Shown: in pieces, positions 1-6,818 of the stretch
How positions within the stretch are numbered: the stretch's first letter is position 1
Layout: each line of letters opens with the position of its first letter
Assembly (NCBI GenBank): GCA_012959845.1
Contig: DUCL01000214.1
Coordinates: 1-12,420, forward strand
Direction: 5' to 3'
Origin: Candidatus Poseidoniales archaeon
Lineage (GTDB): Archaea; Thermoplasmatota; Poseidoniia; Poseidoniales; Poseidoniaceae
DNA length: 12,420 nucleotides
The notes under the pieces: model-generated
The model's database searches: none
What the model was told of the DNA's origin: nothing
The model's input: the letters and a program-made list of their open reading frames with translations, nothing else
Translations under genes and position numbers: made by a program

Positions 1-1283
1 AACAGAGCCATAGATTGGATTCCATCTTCCATAACATCAATTAATTGAGATGAGTCTATCTTTTGTTGGCCAATATCATCATTAACAATCTCATGTCCAA
101 GTTCTTCCATCAATCCATCCAACCCAACATCTACCGCCTTATCCATCTGATTTCTTTCTTCTTTTGTCAATAAATTAGCCACTGAATCATCTTCTCTATA
201 GATTTCTTCAGCAGTTAGTTGAGGGATAGCGGATTTTTCTTGATACCAAATTGCAAGGTCTGATTTGTCAATTTCATATACTTCTTCGTTTAAATTGATT
301 AATCCTATCGGTTCTTCATTAGTCCAATCATTTTGGTCTTCCCCAGCGAATATAACAAAATTATTTTCTCTATCGGTACAAACGAACTCAGGCATTCCTT
401 GATGCTCTATTTGCCATCTAATGTCATCGCTATCAACGGAATATAAGTAAAACCAACAAGCAGCTAGTACCGCATCATCATAGGCTGTTAATGATTTAAT
501 TGGAAATTGCAAGTTTGTTATTGTTGTTAATTCATTATTATCAGAAAGTTTGCTAATATCTCCATTATCAAAGCCACACCATGTGCCATTCTCATTACTT
601 GAAATGGCAGTTAATCTCGCATTCAAATCATGTCTTTGAACAAGTTTGTCACCTGACCACAATTCCATCTCTAGCGCCTCCTCATCACCAGCTACTATTG
701 CATAGCCTTCTCTTCCAATAATGACCATTCCTTGCGAGGAATAGCCCATTGCAGTAATCGATTCTCCTAAATCTCCTCTTTTAGGCCTAGTCCAGGACTC
801 ATTGCCTTCAACTAAGCACTTGACAATTCCATCTTCACTTGCGACCAGTAATTTTTGTTGTGCACTCGAAATCAATGCACAATTACTCTGCACCGGGTTT
901 TGGCAATAATCCTCACCGTGATAAGTTACCAAGTGAACTCTGCCAATCGAGTCTAATACTGCTAAATATTTGTCAAAACGGAGTAGTTTTCTTCCTCCGG
1001 CACCTGTTTCATATGTCCACTGTTGACGTCCATCATAACCGAAACAATGCAACCCTTCCATCTCATCAATAATGTATAGGCTATCTCCTCGTAATATGAT
1101 TTCATTTACTCGTGATGGCCCGTTTATCGTAGTGATAATATTCAAATCATTGCCAACGACTTTTGCCAATTTGACAATGCCATCTGATTCTGACCATGCA
1201 ACTTCATCACCTACTGATGACATAGCAAGAGCAAAAACTCTGCCATCAACAGCAGTTGGATGGCATGTCAATGTCCTTACCAT
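1..1283 (-). CDS. Beta-propeller (WD40/PQQ-like repeat) protein, 3' end outside window
   Basis: The minus strand is open from about 1340 to the left edge with no stop, so the gene is partial at its C-terminus (about 427 residues visible). I translated it by hand. It shows repeated propeller-blade-like units, each a short beta-rich stretch with Ser/Asp-Gly turns: VAWSESDGIVKL near the start, LLVASEDGIVKC in the middle, and GTWCGFDNGDISKLS later. The blades give way to an acidic, helical C-terminal part (around residues 350-427) rich in Glu and Asp. I see no signal peptide or membrane segment, so a cytoplasmic scaffold or binding role is likely; the partner is unknown. The start is uncertain. 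ATG at 1283 is the first ATG in frame, but the 19 codons between the upstream TGA (1341-1343) and that ATG also read like protein (LWCGEVF...). A non-ATG start right after the ThiI-like stop is therefore possible. It is probably co-transcribed with the ThiI-like gene and purF. Confidence 0.78.
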   Translation of the reverse strand, partial: MVRTLTCHPTAVDGRVFALAMSSVGDEVAWSESDGIVKLAKVVGNDLNIITTINGPSRVNEIILRGDSLYIIDEMEGLHCFGYDGRQQWTYETGAGGRKLLRFDKYLAVLDSIGRVHLVTYHGEDYCQNPVQSNCALISSAQQKLLVASEDGIVKCLVEGNESWTRPKRGDLGESITAMGYSSQGMVIIGREGYAIVAGDEEALEMELWSGDKLVQRHDLNARLTAISSNENGTWCGFDNGDISKLSDNNELTTITNLQFPIKSLTAYDDAVLAACWFYLYSVDSDDIRWQIEHQGMPEFVCTDRENNFVIFAGEDQNDWTNEEPIGLINLNEEVYEIDKSDLAIWYQEKSAIPQLTAEEIYREDDSVANLLTKEERNQMDKAVDVGLDGLMEELGHEIVNDDIGQQKIDSSQLIDVMEDGIQSMAL

Positions 1284-1340
1284 AACAACTTCACATGCCT
1301 CATTGTTGAAAACTTCTCCGCACCAAAGTGTAGATTGAAT

Positions 1341-2288
1341 TCAAGAATCTATCCATGAGATTAAATCGGGATGAGAGAGATTGATACTTGGTTTCTCCAT
1401 GTGATTTAGAAGAGCAACTTTCTCTTCTTCACTCCATCCACACAATGGCTCTAATGTTGACAAGGGAGTCGTTTTTACGGCATCTTCGCGCTTTTGAACA
1501 AAGGGGGCAGCCTGTTCTTTTGTTAGACCAAGGACTCCCCAAGCCGGCCGCTGAATTTTCCTTCCAACCTCATCTTTTGCATGTGAGCGAGAACCGATGA
1601 ATGGGTCAAATTTGGACAATATTTCAATATACTGTTCATCACAATCTAGTACTGGTATTAGCCGAGTTCCTCTGCGCATTATCAAAAATGCTCCAAGTAG
1701 ATCGTCTCTGTTTTTTATTTGAACAAGTACATCGCCTTGCACACCTGCTGGAAGTCCTCCTGCGCCGTTAATTCTCGCTTCGACCAGTGACACTCTATCA
1801 CTTTCCATTATCAGTTTTACCCACATATCTGGTTCACGCAAATTAACGCTCAGTGAATCGTCTTCGCCTAGCATTGCAGCACCTACTGCTCCAGCAAATG
1901 TCTGACTATTCCATTCTTTGTTTTCACCGACGCGGCGGACTCTTACGCCGAAAGTTCTTGCCTTACCTTCGTTATCATCTCTGCTAAGGTAAGCCTTTGC
2001 AACTACGCTTGGAGTTACTTCTTCGCACAATACCACGACTCTATCGATGGCGACTACTCCTAAAATATGGCACAATAAATCTTCAACAACTGCAATCGGG
2101 GCACTCGATGAGATTATTTCTTGCTGACGAATTAATTCATGAATTATCGGAGTATTGGAATTTATTGCTAATTGCTCTAAGTTTCTTCTCAATGCTTTTT
2201 GAAAGGCTCTGCGCACTGGCCTAGATTTTAGCCCCAATTCTCCGAACCTAAGTATCCAAGAGTTTTGTGCCAAGGTAATCGGCCTCAC
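1341..2288 (-). CDS. ThiI-like THUMP-domain protein lacking the PP-loop signature
   Basis: The 315-residue product follows the layout of ThiI, the tRNA 4-thiouridine synthetase/thiamine sulfurtransferase. There is an N-terminal ferredoxin-like part with FGELGLKS (residues 15-22), then a THUMP RNA-binding domain (about 65-170, including FGVRVRRV and LREPDMWVKL). Next comes the ThiI linker GAGGLPAGVQGDV (175-187) and the strand LIMRRGTRLIPV (202-213). In true ThiI the linker is followed by the ATP-pyrophosphatase loop SGGxDS; here residues 189-198 read VQIKNRDDLL, so that signature is absent. The protein is also shorter than a usual full ThiI (about 400 residues). ATP-dependent tRNA adenylation is therefore unlikely by this chain alone; an RNA-binding or regulatory role is inferred. 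Its ATG overlaps the purF stop as ATGA, so translation is probably coupled. A second subunit supplying catalysis cannot be excluded. Confidence 0.85.
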   Translation of the reverse strand: MRPITLAQNSWILRFGELGLKSRPVRRAFQKALRRNLEQLAINSNTPIIHELIRQQEIISSSAPIAVVEDLLCHILGVVAIDRVVVLCEEVTPSVVAKAYLSRDDNEGKARTFGVRVRRVGENKEWNSQTFAGAVGAAMLGEDDSLSVNLREPDMWVKLIMESDRVSLVEARINGAGGLPAGVQGDVLVQIKNRDDLLGAFLIMRRGTRLIPVLDCDEQYIEILSKFDPFIGSRSHAKDEVGRKIQRPAWGVLGLTKEQAAPFVQKREDAVKTTPLSTLEPLCGWSEEEKVALLNHMEKPSINLSHPDLISWIDS

Positions 2289-3823
2289 TCATCGTCATTG
2301 TGCATATCAATGACATCATCTTCTTCTTGCTGTTCTTTCTTTGCACCATCATTTCTTGCATCGTGCAATTCCTGCAAATATTCAGCTGTAATGTCGCCTG
2401 TCACATAATCACCATCAAAACAAGAAGTATCAAAACGAGGTAATTTGTTTTCACCTAAGTTTGTTGCTTCAATCAAATCTTCAAGATTCTGATAGAATAG
2501 TTTGTCACAGCCGATTTTATTGGCAATCTCATCAATAGTTCGCCCATCAGCAATGAATTCATTCACTGCTGGCATGTCAATTCCGTAGACATTCGGATGT
2601 CTAACAGGAGGTGCTGCTGAAGCAAAATATACCTTTTTTGCACCAACTTCACGGGCCATTTCAACTATCTTAGCAGATGTTGTGCCTCTAACTATGGAAT
2701 CATCTACTAGCAACACATTTTTCCCCCTAAACTCTTGCTCAATTGCATTTAATTTACGGCGAACTGATTTCTCCCTGAGGGCTTGCCCTGGCATGATAAA
2801 TGTGCGACCTACATATCGATTCTTTACAAATCCTTCACGATAAGGAAGATCCAATGATTTGGCCATCTGAAGTGCCGCTATTCTACCCGAATCGGGGACC
2901 GGAATTACACTATCAATGTCATGGTCCGGCCATTCCTCAAGTATTCGCTCTGCCAATTTCTTTCCTTGGGCTAATCGCGCTTGATAGACTGGTATCCCAT
3001 CGATTATTGAATCTGGCCTTGCAAAATATACATGCTCAAAAATACATGGGGAGTGAAGGACATTTTCGGAACATTGCCTTGTGAATAGATGACCAGAATT
3101 TGAGATGAAAATTGCTTCACCAGGCGCAACATCACGCTCAATCTCAAACCCAAGTGCAGTGATTGCAACCGATTCCGAAGCGACAATCCATTCGGTTTCT
3201 CCATCTTGCTCACGCTTTCCAAAGATAAGTGGTCTTATTCCGTTTGGGTCTCTAAACGCTAGTAAGCCATAGCCAGAGATAATTGAAACACAAGCATATC
3301 CACCTTTTGCAGTTTTATTAACTCCGGATACGGCACCGAATACTGTTTCAACATCAATATGTTGCTCTCCATCGATGTTCAGACTCTTAGTCCTAGAATA
3401 TAATTCAACAGCCAAGGAATTTAGTAATAATTCCGAATCACTAGTAGTATTCATGTGCCTCATGTGAACATCATGAAGGTTCTTTCTTAGTTCAGCGGCG
3501 TTGGACAGATTGCCATTATGCGCCAATGAAAGACCATAGGGTGAATTAACATAGAAAGGTTGAGCTTCTGCTCTCGAAGAAGAACCGGCTGTAGGATATC
3601 TAACATGGCCAATTCCTATACTGCCTTGAAGACGTAACATATGCCGGCTGTAAAAAATGTCAGAAACAAGACCATTTGACTTTCTTAGGCGGAATTTACC
3701 TTGGTGATCTGTCATGATTCCAGCGGCATCTTGCCCTCTATGCTGTAGAACGGTTAATCCATCGTAAATCAACTGATTTACATGAGTTCCATGCCGGCCA
3801 ACGACTCCGATAATACCACACAT
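2285..3823 (-). CDS. purF: Amidophosphoribosyltransferase (glutamine PRPP amidotransferase)
   Basis: PurF makes 5-phosphoribosylamine from PRPP and glutamine, the committed step of purine synthesis, in the cytoplasm. From ATG 3823 the protein begins MCGIIGVVG, placing the nucleophilic Cys at residue 2 as in the mature Ntn-type glutaminase. LQHRGQDAAG and HNGNLSNA are glutaminase motifs; VLLVDDSIVRGTTSAK is the PRPP-binding loop of the phosphoribosyltransferase half. The length, 512 residues, is close to that of E. coli PurF (505). An in-frame ATG at 3868 would add 15 residues (MATSKV...), which would have to be cleaved off, so I prefer 3823. The Fe-S type of PurF has HPCFYGID and a C-terminal CxxC; here the sequence is HPNVYGIDMP and FDTSCFDG, so no cluster is expected. 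The C-terminus (ARNDGAKK...DMHNDDE) strongly recalls the enterobacterial protein, pointing to a bacterial origin. It lies downstream of eL37 and overlaps the ThiI-like gene by 4 bp. Confidence 0.96.
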   Translation of the reverse strand: MCGIIGVVGRHGTHVNQLIYDGLTVLQHRGQDAAGIMTDHQGKFRLRKSNGLVSDIFYSRHMLRLQGSIGIGHVRYPTAGSSSRAEAQPFYVNSPYGLSLAHNGNLSNAAELRKNLHDVHMRHMNTTSDSELLLNSLAVELYSRTKSLNIDGEQHIDVETVFGAVSGVNKTAKGGYACVSIISGYGLLAFRDPNGIRPLIFGKREQDGETEWIVASESVAITALGFEIERDVAPGEAIFISNSGHLFTRQCSENVLHSPCIFEHVYFARPDSIIDGIPVYQARLAQGKKLAERILEEWPDHDIDSVIPVPDSGRIAALQMAKSLDLPYREGFVKNRYVGRTFIMPGQALREKSVRRKLNAIEQEFRGKNVLLVDDSIVRGTTSAKIVEMAREVGAKKVYFASAAPPVRHPNVYGIDMPAVNEFIADGRTIDEIANKIGCDKLFYQNLEDLIEATNLGENKLPRFDTSCFDGDYVTGDITAEYLQELHDARNDGAKKEQQEEDDVIDMHNDDE

Positions 3824-3888
3824 TGCCGTTGCCCCTAGACAGACCAAGAGAACCTTGCTTGTAGCCATTGCGCTTGTAGCACAATCTC

Positions 3889-3900
3889 AAAAGAAAAAAA
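3889..3900 (-). terminator. T-rich tract after eL37 gene
   Basis: Read on the minus strand, the bases directly after the eL37 TGA are TTTTTTTCTTTT. Archaeal RNA polymerase terminates at such uridine tracts without needing a hairpin. It could end part of the eL37 transcripts and so lower purF expression. I see no convincing TATA box for purF in the 65-bp gap before its ATG, so some readthrough is likely. Confidence 0.5.
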
Positions 3901-4080
3901 TCAAGCCTTTGGACGGTGGGTTTTCTTGCTCCAAGAAAACTTACGAATGCGAGTAGTTGCGCCAAATCCGCAAGATGCACATACAGACTTTTGCTTATGA
4001 TATGAGTTGTTACCACAGCGTCGGCAACGAATATGTGCAGTCTTTTGACGCTTACCTCGTGACGGAGTACCCTTTGACAT
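3901..4080 (-). CDS. rpl37e: 50S ribosomal protein eL37 (L37e)
   Basis: A 59-residue basic protein, starting MSKGTPSRGKRQKTAHIRC and ending SKKTHRPKA. It carries a CxxC-x11-CxxC zinc ribbon (Cys19, Cys22, Cys34, Cys37) in RCRRCGNNSYH and CASCGFG, the hallmark of L37e, a 23S rRNA-binding protein of archaeal and eukaryotic large subunits. All four zinc ligands are present, unlike eL42 in this window. ATG 4080 is preceded by GGTGG about 6 bases upstream. A stronger AAGGAGGAGG (4109-4118) sits about 30 bases upstream with no in-frame start near it. In many archaea L37e is followed by purF, and that order is kept here. An LSm (Sm-like) gene often precedes the pair in other archaea, but upstream here are two membrane-protein genes instead. 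Confidence 0.95.
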   Translation of the reverse strand: MSKGTPSRGKRQKTAHIRCRRCGNNSYHKQKSVCASCGFGATTRIRKFSWSKKTHRPKA

Positions 4081-4146
4081 AGAACCACCTAGACAGCCAG
4101 CCCACCAACCTCCTCCTTATGAAACCGACGGAAAGAAACAACTGTG

Positions 4147-4153
4147 AAAAAAA
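4147..4153 (-). terminator. T7 tract after the membrane-protein pair
   Basis: On the minus strand, 13 bases after the TAG of the 150-residue membrane protein, there is an uninterrupted run of seven T. This is a plausible archaeal oligo-U terminator. It separates the membrane-protein pair from the eL37 gene, whose leader (4081-4146) would then carry its own promoter; I could not pick a clear TATA box there. Confidence 0.4.
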
Positions 4154-4166
4154 GGTCATTGCTAAC

Positions 4167-4619
4167 CTATTCTTCTTCAAATAATTTTCGATTCGGTCTT
4201 GAGGTTATTGCAACAAAAACCCCACCTACTGAAACTATAATTGCCATCATCAACGCAATTAAAGATACCAATATGCGAACAACATTAGACAGTGCTTGAG
4301 CCCTAGCTGAACCATTATCTTCCAATAATAATTCACCTTGAGATAATAGCCATAGTGTGATAATTGCGCCGAAAATTGTTGCCAATAGCATTCCAAATAA
4401 TGGTGCAAGAGGGCGCTGTCTAGAATCAGCATAGAAGAACATATTGATAAATAATAATCCCGCACTGAATGTATATCCAGTTATCAGTGCATTACCAAAT
4501 CTCTTGAATGCTTGATTGCTAATATCATCACCTAGTAATGCTGCGATAATCATCAACAGTAATGGTGGAACACTGATTGCCATCACAATTACCTTCCAGG
4601 TTTTTACCATTTCACTCAT
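4167..4619 (-). CDS. Unknown four-helix membrane protein
   Basis: A 150-residue protein that I do not recognise. Four hydrophobic segments are visible at about residues 9-29, 42-62, 72-94 and 112-137. A polar loop, SQGELLLEDNGSARAQ (about 93-108), lies between the third and fourth. The tail RPNRKLFEEE is charged and probably cytoplasmic. There are no cysteines and no obvious catalytic motif. The ATG overlaps the end of the larger upstream membrane-protein gene (ATGA, 4616-4619), so the two are probably translationally coupled and may form one complex. Location in the cytoplasmic membrane is well supported; the function is unknown. Confidence 0.8.
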   Translation of the reverse strand: MSEMVKTWKVIVMAISVPPLLLMIIAALLGDDISNQAFKRFGNALITGYTFSAGLLFINMFFYADSRQRPLAPLFGMLLATIFGAIITLWLLSQGELLLEDNGSARAQALSNVVRILVSLIALMMAIIVSVGGVFVAITSRPNRKLFEEE

Positions 4620-5407
4620 TCTTGTTCACCCCCGATGTGATCTGAAATTATTGAAGCCGCTTGGGATAATTCTTGTTGAGATGGTGCATCTAAGGTTTTT
4701 GCAGGTGGAAGACTTGACTCATAAATCCAAATTACTAATGCAAACACCAGTATTGACAAACCAACACCAACTCCTAATCCAAAAATGTCAGATGCTGCAA
4801 GCCAAAAATGAGTTCTAAATGTTTCTGCTGCGATATTAGGGCCATCAAGCATCATTCCTAGAACAGTTAAAGCGAAAGTTAGCGAGGATAATACTAGCAT
4901 GAAATTGGATTCTTTTTCTCTTAAATGCCCTAAATATCTCAAAGAAAATGCTGCACCACTACTCAATCCCGTAGATAACAGCAGGAAGGTCGGCCAAAAT
5001 ACTAGCCAATAGGGATTGACTTCTCCGTTCAACATTGGAGTCCAAGTCCACCAATGCATCCCCTCGAGCCAAATTAAGCCAAAGAAAGTACAGGCTGAAC
5101 CAATCTTTCTATCCCTAGATGTTAACTTTCCAACTTCCACATTTCCTGAAAAGGCCAACAAATAGATTCCTGTAGTCAATAGTGCACATGGCCCGATTAT
5201 TGAACCTAGTAAATGTCCTGCGGCACTTGAAGGTGATTCAGGAACTGTAACTGGGCTTAACAGGACCAAAATAAAACCAATTATTGCAATTATTTTTGAT
5301 AATTTTTTGATGGATTCGGACCTTGACGATAGTGCGGTGCCCGTTCCAACGACTAATGCAATCGCTGGAAACCAAAACCACAATGCTGCTTGCATCATCG
5401 CATCCAT
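4616..5407 (-). CDS. Unknown seven-helix membrane protein
   Basis: A 263-residue protein with about seven hydrophobic segments (roughly residues 7-25, 36-52, 66-86, 104-120, 133-150, 168-186 and 205-230). A soluble tail rich in Gln, Ser and Glu (231-263) follows. The fourth segment has an aromatic cluster, MHWWTWTP (117-124), next to the loop GEVNPYWLVFWP, which could line a binding site. It matches no transporter or enzyme family that I know. ATG 5407 has no ribosome site just upstream, but an AT-rich box (ATTATTGATA, 5431-5440 complement) lies about 28 bases before it, which suggests a leaderless transcript. ATG codons at 5398 and 5395 are alternative starts. It is the first gene of a two-gene unit with the 150-residue membrane protein and is divergent from the eL42 operon. 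Confidence 0.82.
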   Translation of the reverse strand: MDAMMQAALWFWFPAIALVVGTGTALSSRSESIKKLSKIIAIIGFILVLLSPVTVPESPSSAAGHLLGSIIGPCALLTTGIYLLAFSGNVEVGKLTSRDRKIGSACTFFGLIWLEGMHWWTWTPMLNGEVNPYWLVFWPTFLLLSTGLSSGAAFSLRYLGHLREKESNFMLVLSSLTFALTVLGMMLDGPNIAAETFRTHFWLAASDIFGLGVGVGLSILVFALVIWIYESSLPPAKTLDAPSQQELSQAASIISDHIGGEQE

Positions 5408-5540
5408 ATAGGGTGCTCAAGCCCCAGCCTTATCAATAATGCCCGTCAAATCCCCTTGCAGTGTGGCGTTTTAATGGCGCTTACTATTGCGGTATGGCTA
5501 AATACCCGACCCTTGTGGGCGGGATGCTTAAGGTGCTATC
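5408..5540. promoter_or_regulatory. Divergent promoter region between membrane-protein pair and eL42 operon
   Basis: This 133-bp gap serves both directions. Leftward, an AT-rich TATA-like box lies at 5431-5440 and a dyad with one bulged base (GGG-T-GCT CA AGC-CCC, 5411-5425) sits between box and start. Rightward, CTAAATA (5498-5504) is a fair TATA box. It is followed by a GC-rich dyad, CCCG-A-CCC TTGT GGG-CGGG (5505-5523), and AAGGTG (5530-5535) as ribosome site for ATG 5541. The box assignments are by eye only. Confidence 0.5.
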
Positions 5541-5825
5541 ATGGTAAAAATGCCACGTCAAATTATGCGTTACAGTCCATCTGCTGGTAAGCACACTCTG
5601 CACACCATCGAGCGTGTCAAGAAGCGACGTGCTTCAGAACTAAAGTGGGGTCAACGCCGTTTCCGTAAGGTAATGGCGGGATACAGAGGTTTTCCTCGTC
5701 CAAAGCCAGAAGGCCGTGAGAAGCCAACTAAGAGAGTAAATATTCTATACCGCTGCACTGAGACTGGTAAAGCGCACTACGCTCCATGTAAGCGTGCAAA
5801 GAAGTTCGAATTAATCGACCGCTGA
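5541..5825 (+). CDS. rpl44e: 50S ribosomal protein eL42 (L44e), zinc-ligand-poor form
   Basis: A 94-residue basic protein. It carries the L44e core RASELKWGQRRFRK (30-43) and GFPRPKPEGREKPTKR (50-65), and ends CTETGKAHYAPCKRAKKFEL. The protein sits near the E site of the large subunit. L44e normally has a zinc ribbon of the form YCPxC...CTxCGKAH. Here the first pair has become YSPSAGKHT (Ser12, Ala15), and in the second only Cys72 is kept, with Thr75 in place of the other Cys. The zinc site is therefore very probably lost, though the fold motifs are intact. ATG 5541 (MVKMPR) matches the usual MKxPR start and has AGGTG 6 bases upstream; ATG 5550 is a weaker alternative. It heads the operon with rps27e, aif2a and nop10. 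Confidence 0.95.
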   Translation: MVKMPRQIMRYSPSAGKHTLHTIERVKKRRASELKWGQRRFRKVMAGYRGFPRPKPEGREKPTKRVNILYRCTETGKAHYAPCKRAKKFELIDR

Positions 5826-5836
5826 GGTGAATAAAT

Positions 5837-6007
5837 ATGACAAGTAATTTCCTAAAAGTCGCATGCCGTGACTGCAGCAATGAATCAACAATTTTCTCCC
5901 GTGCTACCTCCATCATCTCCTGTGATGTTTGTGGCGCAACCCTAACCAACCCATCAGGTGGAAAGTCCAACCTAGTAGGCTGCAATGTGGTAGAGACCCT
6001 AGAATGA
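5837..6007 (+). CDS. rps27e: 30S ribosomal protein eS27 (S27e)
   Basis: A 56-residue protein starting MTSNFLKVACRDC, with VCGATLTNPSGGKSNL in the second half. Its CxxC-x15-CxxC zinc ribbon (Cys10, Cys13, Cys29, Cys32) and the PSGGKSNL stretch are diagnostic of S27e, a small-subunit protein of archaea and eukaryotes. GAGGTGA (5824-5830), overlapping the stop of eL42, is a good ribosome site 6 bases before the ATG. The L44e-S27e-aIF2alpha-Nop10 order is a conserved archaeal cluster, and the 11-bp gap argues for one transcript. Confidence 0.96.
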   Translation: MTSNFLKVACRDCSNESTIFSRATSIISCDVCGATLTNPSGGKSNLVGCNVVETLE

Positions 6008-6020
6008 GGAGGAAATCCTC
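6006..6020 (+). promoter_or_regulatory. Ribosome site of aIF2-alpha inside a small inverted repeat
   Basis: GAGGA (6006-6010), loop GGAAA, TCCTC (6016-6020) form a perfect 5-bp stem two bases before the ATG of aIF2-alpha. The ribosome site GGAGG (6008-6012) lies half in the stem, half in the loop. Folding would limit access until the ribosome finishing rps27e opens it. This is inference from sequence only. Confidence 0.35.
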
Positions 6021-6022
6021 TA

Positions 6023-6814
6023 ATGAGCAAAGGACAATTCTCTGACGGCCCCAAAGAAGGGGAATTAGTCGTTGTAACTGTAAAAACCGTTAAACAAAAC
6101 GGATGTTATGTTGATTTCGATGAATTCGCTGGAATTGAAGGATTCATTTTTATTGGTGAAATTGCCAGTGGTTGGGTCAAAAATATTCGTGGCTTTGTTA
6201 GAGAAGGTCAAAGACTAATCTGTAAGGTAATGCGTACCCGTAAAGATGGTACATCTCTAGAACTTTCTCTAAAATCTGTTTCAGAAGAGAGACGACGTGC
6301 TCGTTTACAAGAATGGAAGAATGAAAAGAGAGCTCATCAACTGCTAAAAGTAGTTGGAGAGAAAGTTAGTTGGTCTGAAGAAGAAGTTGCTGAAACCGCT
6401 GAAGAGTTAACTGAAGCCTTTGCAACTCTATACGGGTCTTTTGAAGAGGCTGCGATTACGGAAGGCGCACTGGTCGATGCTGGATTTGAGGGAGATTGGA
6501 TCAAGGAGTTCATTGAAGTTGCAATTGAAAATATCATTCCCGACTTTGTCGAAGTTCGAGGAACACTATCATTGAGTATCCACTCAGTGAACGGAATTGA
6601 AGTAATCCGTGAGTCTTTGTTGGCTGCGGAAAATTTCTCTTCAGAAGAGGACGAAATAGAAATCTCATGCCATTATAATGGCGCTCCACAATATAGAATT
6701 GAACTGAAAGCACCAGATTTCAAGAGTGCTGAGTCTGCATGGAATTCCGCAACAACTGCTGCAATTGAACTGATGGAAAAGGCAGGCGGAGAAGCAAGAG
6801 CCTGGAGAGAGTGA
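6023..6814 (+). CDS. Translation initiation factor aIF2 subunit alpha
   Basis: A 263-residue protein matching the usual length of archaeal aIF2-alpha, part of the heterotrimer that carries initiator Met-tRNA to the small subunit. An N-terminal S1/OB RNA-binding domain (about 12-86) is clear from GELVVVTVKTVKQNGCYVDF, GFIFIGEI, NIRGFVREGQ and LSLKSV. A helical middle domain follows (about 88-175, with RRRARLQEWKNEKRA). The C-terminal alpha-beta domain (about 178-263) would bind the gamma subunit. The sequence has IASGWVKNIR at the place where eukaryotes have the regulatory LLSELSRRR loop, so I see no sign of the eukaryotic Ser51 switch. ATG 6023 has GGAGG 10 bases upstream. Only 4 bp separate it from nop10. 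Confidence 0.95.
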   Translation: MSKGQFSDGPKEGELVVVTVKTVKQNGCYVDFDEFAGIEGFIFIGEIASGWVKNIRGFVREGQRLICKVMRTRKDGTSLELSLKSVSEERRRARLQEWKNEKRAHQLLKVVGEKVSWSEEEVAETAEELTEAFATLYGSFEEAAITEGALVDAGFEGDWIKEFIEVAIENIIPDFVEVRGTLSLSIHSVNGIEVIRESLLAAENFSSEEDEIEISCHYNGAPQYRIELKAPDFKSAESAWNSATTAAIELMEKAGGEARAWRE

Positions 6815-6818
6815 TATT

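Noticed and set aside
839..1338. Two plus-strand open frames of 77 and 88 codons
   Set aside because: They lie wholly opposite the propeller gene, have no ribosome site, and the minus frame has clear repeat structure.
3824..3868. PurF start at 3868 with a 15-residue propeptide
   Set aside because: Propeptides do occur in some PurF enzymes, but this protein otherwise resembles the type that starts directly with Met-Cys. The upstream ATG has no ribosome site. It remains a possible alternative.
3738..4088. A 116-codon open frame on the minus strand covering eL37 and the start of purF
   Set aside because: It starts with GTG inside the eL37 leader and is out of frame with both eL37 and purF, whose products are unmistakable. 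It is a shadow frame.
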